Assembly (NCBI GenBank): GCA_014529385.2
Contig: CM043949.1
Coordinates: 145,251,350 to 145,315,349, forward strand
Origin: Adiantum capillus-veneris
Lineage: Eukaryota; Streptophyta; Polypodiopsida; Polypodiales; Pteridaceae
DNA: 64,000 bases
Direction: 5' to 3'
This document shows positions 57,877-64,000 of this stretch, piece by piece. A program made the position numbers and the translations under genes. A model generated the notes under the pieces. The model worked only from the letters and a program-made list of their open reading frames with translations. It made no database searches and was not told the DNA's origin. The stretch's first letter is position 1. Every line of letters starts with the position of its first letter.

Positions 57877-60111
57877 TCAAACATCATCATCCAAGCTTCC
57901 ATCCATATGTTTGAGCTCTACTGGCAAGCCAAGAGGACTTGACCACCCTTCAGATTGTTCGAGTTCTGTTAACTCCCCCTCTTTACAGCTACTTACATAG
58001 CTTTTTGTTTTCTTGTGACTCCTTTCCATGGTCATAGCTGCAAGTTGTTCTCTCGAGCACCTCGTTACCTCTTCCAGCTCATTATTCTCAACAATCTTTA
58101 CCTGAAGTTGCTCTTGTAGAACTCCATTGCTTGCGCTCTTGATCTGATGAACATTACAAAAAATATCAGTAAAGCAAACTAGAACTCAACACTACAACGA
58201 CGCAATTTTTTCTTGCAGCAATTCAAATGTCAACTCATTCAGTTGGTTCATAAGCTTCATCACATTCTACAAAATGTTAACAATATATTTTCAGACCAAA
58301 CACTAAAGCATCACACTCTTGAAAGGGAGGAGCATGCTCTTAAATAATTCAAACATGCATGCATGTGTATGCGTGTGAGTGAAGACACCTCATAGGGGTA
58401 GAGAAGCTCAAAGGAAGCCAAAGCATGTGTTCGTGTATGAGTGAAGACACCTCATAGGGGCAAAGAGAAGCTCAAAGCCAGTAAATGTTTTGCAACACTC
58501 AATATCCTAAACCCAAACAATCCAAAAAAATACATGCACACTGGGCCACCTGACGCAAGGCCAAATCCCCTAAGACATCTCAGATGGATTTTCATTGTGA
58601 AAAGAAGCTTCTCCAACCCCTACAATATGCTTCTCAAGTACGGTTATACGAGACTTCTTTTCTTGAATCTCATATTTTAGCTTTTAAATTTCAACCTTTA
58701 GCAAAAAAAACCATGAGGATTGTAAGATTGATTAAGGAATTACAGAAAACTCTTTAATGGATACAAGAGTAGCAAGGGCGGCGCTGACGACATCCACCTA
58801 CAAGTTACTATCATCAGGGTTGCTGGCTTCTTGCTCCAACATATGCTTTAATGAGCTAGATCTAAATGCAGCTTCGGTTGCAAAAATCTTAATCTGCTCT
58901 CTTAGCAAATCCAATTGGTCTGCCATGGTCTCTCCTGTCTGTGAACATGCTTGAGGAGTCAAATGCTGCAATTCTAAGAGAACATAATAACAACCTTTCC
59001 ATTCTGGAATAAAAAAGAAAACCTTTGTGGGATGAAAGACATAAAACCTTACCGGTACTGGTCTTCACCCTGTGGTGCTAAAAAGTTTCCTAGCATGTGT
59101 GCGGTGCGATGCATTCTTCACTACAGAATGATCTTTCATCTTACTGCACATAGGATTCTTCTGTCCTTTCATCTCTGAAAGAGGATCTAGTCTCTTGTCC
59201 ATTGACAACACAGAACCAGAGGAGCTGCTTTGGAGCGATCAAGCTGTAAACTTATAGCAAAACTTCCCATCAGATTTTCCAACCTTTCAAATCGCTACAA
59301 AAAGTGAAGCTTGCCACTAAAAACTTCATCCTCCTGAAAGTAGACGTGTAAATGAAAGACGAGAAAGCATGATGGCATGCTACTACCTCACATGCCAAGA
59401 CTTGGATAAAACACTGCTCTGTCAAAAATAAAAATGTTCATGTACATCTTCTTCTCCAAAAGAATGTCTTTGTCTATGACGTGGTTGCACTTCTGGGACT
59501 GGATTTGGCACAGAGTTCTTTCTTGACACAAGAATCAGCTTTTTAAAGATCTAATTTTGCTTGCTCCTCTTCTTCCAACCTAGACTACATCTTAACTTGG
59601 CGAGCCTCGAGCTGCTGTAAGAGATATCAAACATCCAAGATTTAAGCACAAACATTTGTGCCTCTAGTCAAATTAATAGTTACAATAAGATTCTAGCGCT
59701 TCGCGAACACACCTGCTGCCAAAGGATGAGTATATCCTCTTAGACATCCTCCACACTAAGAACTTGGCCCTTCTCAATCATATCCCTCTTTAGCAGATCT
59801 AACTCTTCCTTCAAGCTAGCAATTTCTTTCTGATACTTCTTTGTTGATGACTTCTCATCCATTATCTACATCAAAAGGGTAATGAGTGCATGAGTATGCA
59901 GTGAACCTCAAAACTACAATGTTATCCAAAGACAAACAAGCACAAGATACGTGCAAAAGTTATGATTAATCTAATAGCAATTATGGAATTAAACGAACAA
60001 TACCTTGTTAGACGATGTATGTATCTCCAAATGTTTTTCTCTGTGAGAAAATTTTAGAGTGTTGTTTGTCTCTTCAAAATAAGTTGAAGCCGGTGTAATT
60101 GTACAACTAAG
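57877..60111 (-). pseudogene. Kinesin-7 (KIN-7) relic, motor C-terminus to protein end
   Basis: Likely exons: 60,004-60,111 (TITPAS...EETNNTLKF, end of the motor core); 59,713-59,865 (MDEKSSTKKYQKEIASLKEE); about 59,425-59,614 (SRLEEEEQAK, LILVSRKNSV, RHRQRHSFGEE); 59,053-59,243; 58,798-58,965 (GETMADQLDLLREQIKIFA); about 58,570-58,695 (LKYEIQEKKSRITVLEKHIV); about 58,198-58,266 (VMKLMNQLNE); 57,877-58,143 (SASNGVLQEQLQVKIVENNE to TGA). Several have AG acceptors and GT donors. This matches plant KIN-7 stalk and tail order. In-frame stops lie at 59,740, 59,585, 59,239, 59,065, 58,798, 58,684 and 58,570, and a small deletion lies in the third exon. The rest of the motor was not found upstream. 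Confidence 0.85.
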
Positions 60112-60224
60112 CTACAATACAAAAACGATCCAAATTGTCAGACTGATCACCCTGACAAGTGGGTCTTTTAGGGACGACTAACACTCTGTAAAATGAAACA
60201 ACCCGGAACAAAATACCAGAACAG

Positions 60225-60274
<50 letters not shown>

Positions 60275-61407
60275 ACATATATGAGGGATGTGTGCGCACT
60301 GTGCATCTGTGGCCAATATGCCGGCTTTGGCGACCATGAGAGCAATATGAGAGCATGCATCAAAAGGACTTTCATGTAAGCCTCGGTACACGCAATCCCA
60401 AGCCATGGGTAGGGTTGCCATCTAATGCAAGGCCTTATCTGAGATCTCCCCTTTGAGATGCAGATTTCCCATCGCCGCCATAGCTCCCGCAGGCTTTCTC
60501 AAAAGTGCAAAGGGGAACTTGTGTATGAGAGTGCATGGCAAAGGTTACCCTAGGCAGGGGCTACACTGGTTTACATAGAGGCAAAAACAAGAGAGAGATG
60601 ACGCAGGACACAAAGAGATGGACAAAAACCAAAATGGGGCCAAGGAATATTAAAATCATACGGCTCCTAGCCCTATACCCTCTCTCCAAACCTAATATGT
60701 CTACCCACCCACCCACTGTGTGCAATGATGCCAAAGACACGATACCTGCTTCTCAAGACCATCATTTCAATGCTTCAACATTTTCTTGACACGGTTTTGT
60801 CACAATGAATGCCCACTATCTTATTTCAACCAATCAACATTTTTGGCTTATCAAAAAATGCTTGAAAATATAACTCAATCTTTTTTCTATTTTATTCAAC
60901 AAAAAGAGAAGGCATCTCTAGAGCCTTTGCCTTTTGGGTAGGTCAAAAAGGGAACACATCACTATGGCTTTAGCCCTTTGGGCAGGCCAAAAGAAGAGCA
61001 TCCTTGGAAGAACTAGTCTTCAGAGACAAACAACTAACACGTAACAACTTCAGCTATAAAATGAATTGAGTACAAAGTACATAACACAAGGTACTCATAT
61101 TACACCAAGGTACTCCTTTGCAAGAAAAAATAAACCAAAATAATGCAAGTTCGTTGATTCTTGTTAAATTACTAACTATATCTCATAGCACGTTTCAAAA
61201 CTTAAATGTTACGTTGCACCATGGTCAACAACGGTAGAAAAAGCTTCCCAATGTAGAAAAGCTAAGTAAATGTTATCTATCTCTACACTATAGACAAAGG
61301 GGGAGGGATTCAAGCCCCACCCAACCCCCGGCACGCAAGTGCCACGAGTCTAATTCTCCTTTGAGAGCCAATGTGCTCTGCAACTTGACACACAATGAGA
61401 CAAGTTG

Positions 61408-61444
<37 letters not shown>

Positions 61445-61708
61445 TCAGGGGGGGGGGGGGGGGGGGGGGGGGGTTCCATCAGAGACGATGCCTTCACTCA
61501 TCACCTCCACAATAGTACACATTATGATCCCAAGATAGATACATGAAGTTTCTCCATTCTACACATTCCTTCTTTATATCAATTCGAGTATACAAAGTAG
61601 TGTTCCTAAGTGAAGTTGTAAGATCACACATCCTATTTTAAGACACATTCTTAATTTTTTTGATTTTTGTGATTGACACACACGTTGCCCAATATTGCAC
61701 TTTCTAAC
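60112..61708. other. Non-coding stretch with microsatellites
   Basis: (TC)n at 60,227-60,272, (GA)n at about 61,409-61,437 and a 26-G run at 61,448-61,473. No kinesin motor exon or other gene recognised. Frames with Arg-Glu runs come from the microsatellites. Confidence 0.5.
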
Positions 61709-62044
61709 ATGTCCCATCGCTCGTACGTGGCACGGGTCGAAGATAAAGCTCTATCATTTTGTAATGTAGGCCCATATCACACCAAGGCAATGGACGTAGT
61801 TGACCTAGCGGAGCTTGGGAGGCACCTGGAAAAGGTTTGACAAGATTTTTGAGCCTTTGTTGCAAAAATCACAAACAAGTGTGTGTATCAAATAGGAGCT
61901 GATTACAATGATGGTTGTAAAGCCGGTATCGTGGGTGCAAGAGAAGCTCTTGATCATGCCATTGGTTTTGCTATTGAGTTTGCATACAAAGCAGAAGAAG
62001 ATAAGAGTGACTTGTATGATGTGCAAGAAGACAACAATAAATAA
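61709..62044 (+). pseudogene. Unrecognised reading frame with two TGA codons
   Basis: Opens at ATG 61,709 (MSHRSYVARVEDKAL) and stays in one frame to a TAA at about 62,042, apart from TGA at 61,838-61,840 and 61,850-61,852. The second half looks protein-like: IGADYNDGCKAGIVGAREAL, then an aromatic stretch and an acidic end. The spaced glycines (GCKAGIVG) recall glycine-repeat helical proteins, but I cannot assign a family. It may be an old gene copy or a single exon. Confidence 0.35.
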
Positions 62045-63652
62045 AATGAGGCTACAGATGTGGAGACAAAGGCTATGCAGATGATGATGATGTTGAAGAG
62101 GCTAATGAGGGTCTGAATGTCCAAGATATTGATGCCTAGTGGCTACATAGAAGAAGATTAATCAAGTTTATGGTAGCATCGACCCTAACAAATCTAGAAG
62201 CTTGTTGAACAAGTCTTAAAGATGTTAGCTAAGGGAGAGGACAGGGAGGTACCATATTTTCTCATTGGTATAGCTATCTTAGTTTTCTAGTGGAGTATAT
62301 TAACTGTTTGAAATACCAAGAACAACACCCTCATGTGAAAGATTCTTTAATTGGCTTGTTAGGATATGTGTCTTATGGCATAAGCACTTAATATCCCCCC
62401 CCCCCCCTTATGCATATAGTATGAGCATGAAATAATGGGGGGACTACCCCTATTGCATACGCTTATGTCTGACCTCTAAAAACCCCCTTCTTGTACACTC
62501 ACGTGATACCGTATGGAAATTTATAGTGAATCCCCCCGGATCGTGGCTCCAAATAAAAAAATAAAAATAGGAGGAAAAATTTCACCTCATTAGCTACGAC
62601 CCCCATTTTATAAACGTTTTCCAATTTGAATGGAAACCATGTGTAAAACAATTATCAAAATAGGATATCTTTCTAGTAGCAAAAGTCTACTTGTGGTTCC
62701 CTTAGCTTAGACTTCCATTCAAGGATTTCATTGGCGTGATCACGATCGTGTGATTATGTTAATAACTCTAGTAATTACACAAGAAAAACACGTGATCACG
62801 GTAATTGTTAACTTGTTAACGTGACTTTGATGATGACCTGCAAAAACCCATAGAGCCAGTTAGCCCGTAGAGCAATGACTTTTATCAGTTAAGATGTTTT
62901 ATTTTCTCGATGGACCTCCGACAAAATAAAAAACCTCGATGGGCGTAATTATATAAAATAAACCTCGTGCTTTCTGTGGGGCTTTAACTATGCAAATCCT
63001 TGGGGAGTGTATTCGAGTGTCGGGTATTTTCATCTCCTTGTGAATTGACCTAATGTTATAGAGTCAGAGGTTCTTTTTGGGGTCAAACGTGATTCTTAAT
63101 TTGGTAACCACTTCTAAAAATATTTAATTCCTTTATCTAACATCAAGGTACGAAACCAAAACTTCTGAAAATTTGGAGAGTCTTGCTCATTGCGACAAAG
63201 CCATTGGTCCAAATGAGGGTTGTAATTGGTTTTAGAAGATGAGCATATGCAAATGACAAGTCGATAGTCAAGGGCTAGATGTCATGTACTAGTGTATTGG
63301 GTATATAAATATCCTTGAAGTCTTGCATTTTTCACCATCATAGATTTGAGTTGATATACAATGTCACTACAAAATATAAGAGCTATAATCCTTAATTGGC
63401 TAAAAATAGCTTTTATATATTGAATTGGTTGCATAAGGGGGCTACAATCCTTGACTAGGTACAAGTAGTCCTCAATGGGTGATTATATTGAAGATTTATT
63501 TGCGTTATTTCATGCATTGGTTTATACAAAGAGTGCATTATGTATTATAAAAGATTATTAGTGCATAACATAAACAATCATAGATACTATTTCTTTCGTG
63601 TATTTTTTGCAAATAATTGACATTTTTCAGTGTAGAAGTTGATTAGCCTTAA
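62045..63652. other. AT-rich non-coding stretch, no gene seen
   Basis: Contains a short poly-C, two copies of the palindrome CGTGATCACG (62,735-62,744 and 62,791-62,800) and another palindrome overlapping the first (CACGATCGTG). No domain or RNA gene recognised. Confidence 0.5.
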
Positions 63653-64000
63653 CACTAGGTTGGTAATGGGACACTTTTATGTCCTGTTAAGTGACCATTT
63701 TCCTTGAATTATGTCAAGACATTTTTTTGGAATATCAATTCCATCTTTAACCTTGTCCTTGCACAACATTTCACAACCTAAACTGTGTGAAAAAATGGGT
63801 CCTGTTTTTGGCTTTTTTCAACTTTTTGCAACTATACCACTCTAGAATTCATGTTTGTGAGGTCTATAATGCTAGAGAACTATCTTTAGTAGTCCTCAAC
63901 ATGTCCTGATGCTTCTAGGGAGAAATAAATGTTAAAGTTGTAAGTTATGACCAAATTACAAAAATTGTCAAATCCTGTTTTTTAGCCAATTTTAGCTCTT
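63653..64000 (-). mobile_element. DT3: third copy of the TTAA-type element, cut by the window edge
   Basis: Starts CACTAGGTTGGTAA after TTAA (63,649-63,652) and follows the reverse complement of the DT1 right end, with one GGACA...TGTCC palindrome instead of two. Its other end is beyond the window. Confidence 0.85.

Noticed and set aside
57877-60111. Reassigned genetic code with TAA/TAG read as glutamine, suggested by the kinesin exons
   Set aside because: Copia1 has over 1100 codons open without TAA/TAG although it uses many CAA/CAG codons, and TGA as well as TAA/TAG interrupt decayed frames. C-to-T decay explains the kinesin better.
60107-60421. 104-codon minus-strand frame next to the kinesin relic as an upstream motor exon
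   Set aside because: It spans a (TC)n tract, and no kinesin motor motif appears. Its last part overlaps the true exon in another frame.

Overview
This window looks like intergenic chromatin from a land plant with a large, repeat-saturated nuclear genome. The evidence is plant-style Ty3/Gypsy and Ty1/Copia elements (TGGTATCAGAGC primer sites, TG...CA LTRs, a plant-type integrase), a spliced relic of a plant KIN-7 kinesin, and very long (GA/CT)n and poly-G tracts. The protein sequences remind me of ferns or lycophytes, but that is an impression and not a proof. No intact host gene is visible. Nearly everything is a transposable element or its debris.

Layout. 1-2.1 kb: 5' leader, primer site and start of the LTR of a minus-strand element (R0), with an open reading frame running off the left edge. 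3.9-6.3 kb: degenerate plus-strand Gypsy element (Gypsy-A), cut off at a fragment of a microsatellite-rich LTR (6.35-7.44 kb). 7,552-34,146: a nested composite. The host is a minus-strand LTR element (R1) with about 2-kb LTRs full of (CT)n/(GA)n and poly-G. Three later insertions sit inside it: Copia1 (10,764-16,245, exact 5-bp target duplication), a 1.34-kb TTAA-flanked DNA element (DT1, 16,640-17,976) and a complete minus-strand Gypsy element (Gypsy2, 22,040-33,555) lying in the right-hand LTR of R1. The left-hand LTR of R1 preserves the matching empty site.

34.1-42.1 kb: decayed plus-strand Gypsy (Gypsy4) with gag, protease, RT and RNase H relics and an inserted 439-bp foldback element. 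42.1-43.2 kb: another R-type LTR piece. 43.2-43.9 kb: frameshifted endonuclease/exonuclease/phosphatase relic. 43.9-47.7 kb: Copia2, truncated inside RT at a further R-type LTR piece. 48.3-57.5 kb: plus-strand Gypsy3 with long LTRs, an in-frame loss of protease plus RT, and a second TTAA-type element (DT2) splitting its integrase. 57.9-60.1 kb: minus-strand kinesin-7 relic in about eight exons. 60.1-64 kb: mostly non-coding, with one unrecognised decayed frame and a third DT copy running off the right end.

The most unusual item is Gypsy2. It codes for a long Gag-protease product, I find no reverse transcriptase in it, and next to its polypurine tract it carries a piece of a DEAD-box RNA helicase bounded by a stray copy of its own LTR edge. 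Its 2.3-kb leader holds six near-perfect 24-bp palindromes plus half-sites. It looks like a non-autonomous element that has captured host mRNA and depends on enzymes from relatives such as Gypsy4. All homology statements come from reading motifs by eye. No database search was possible.
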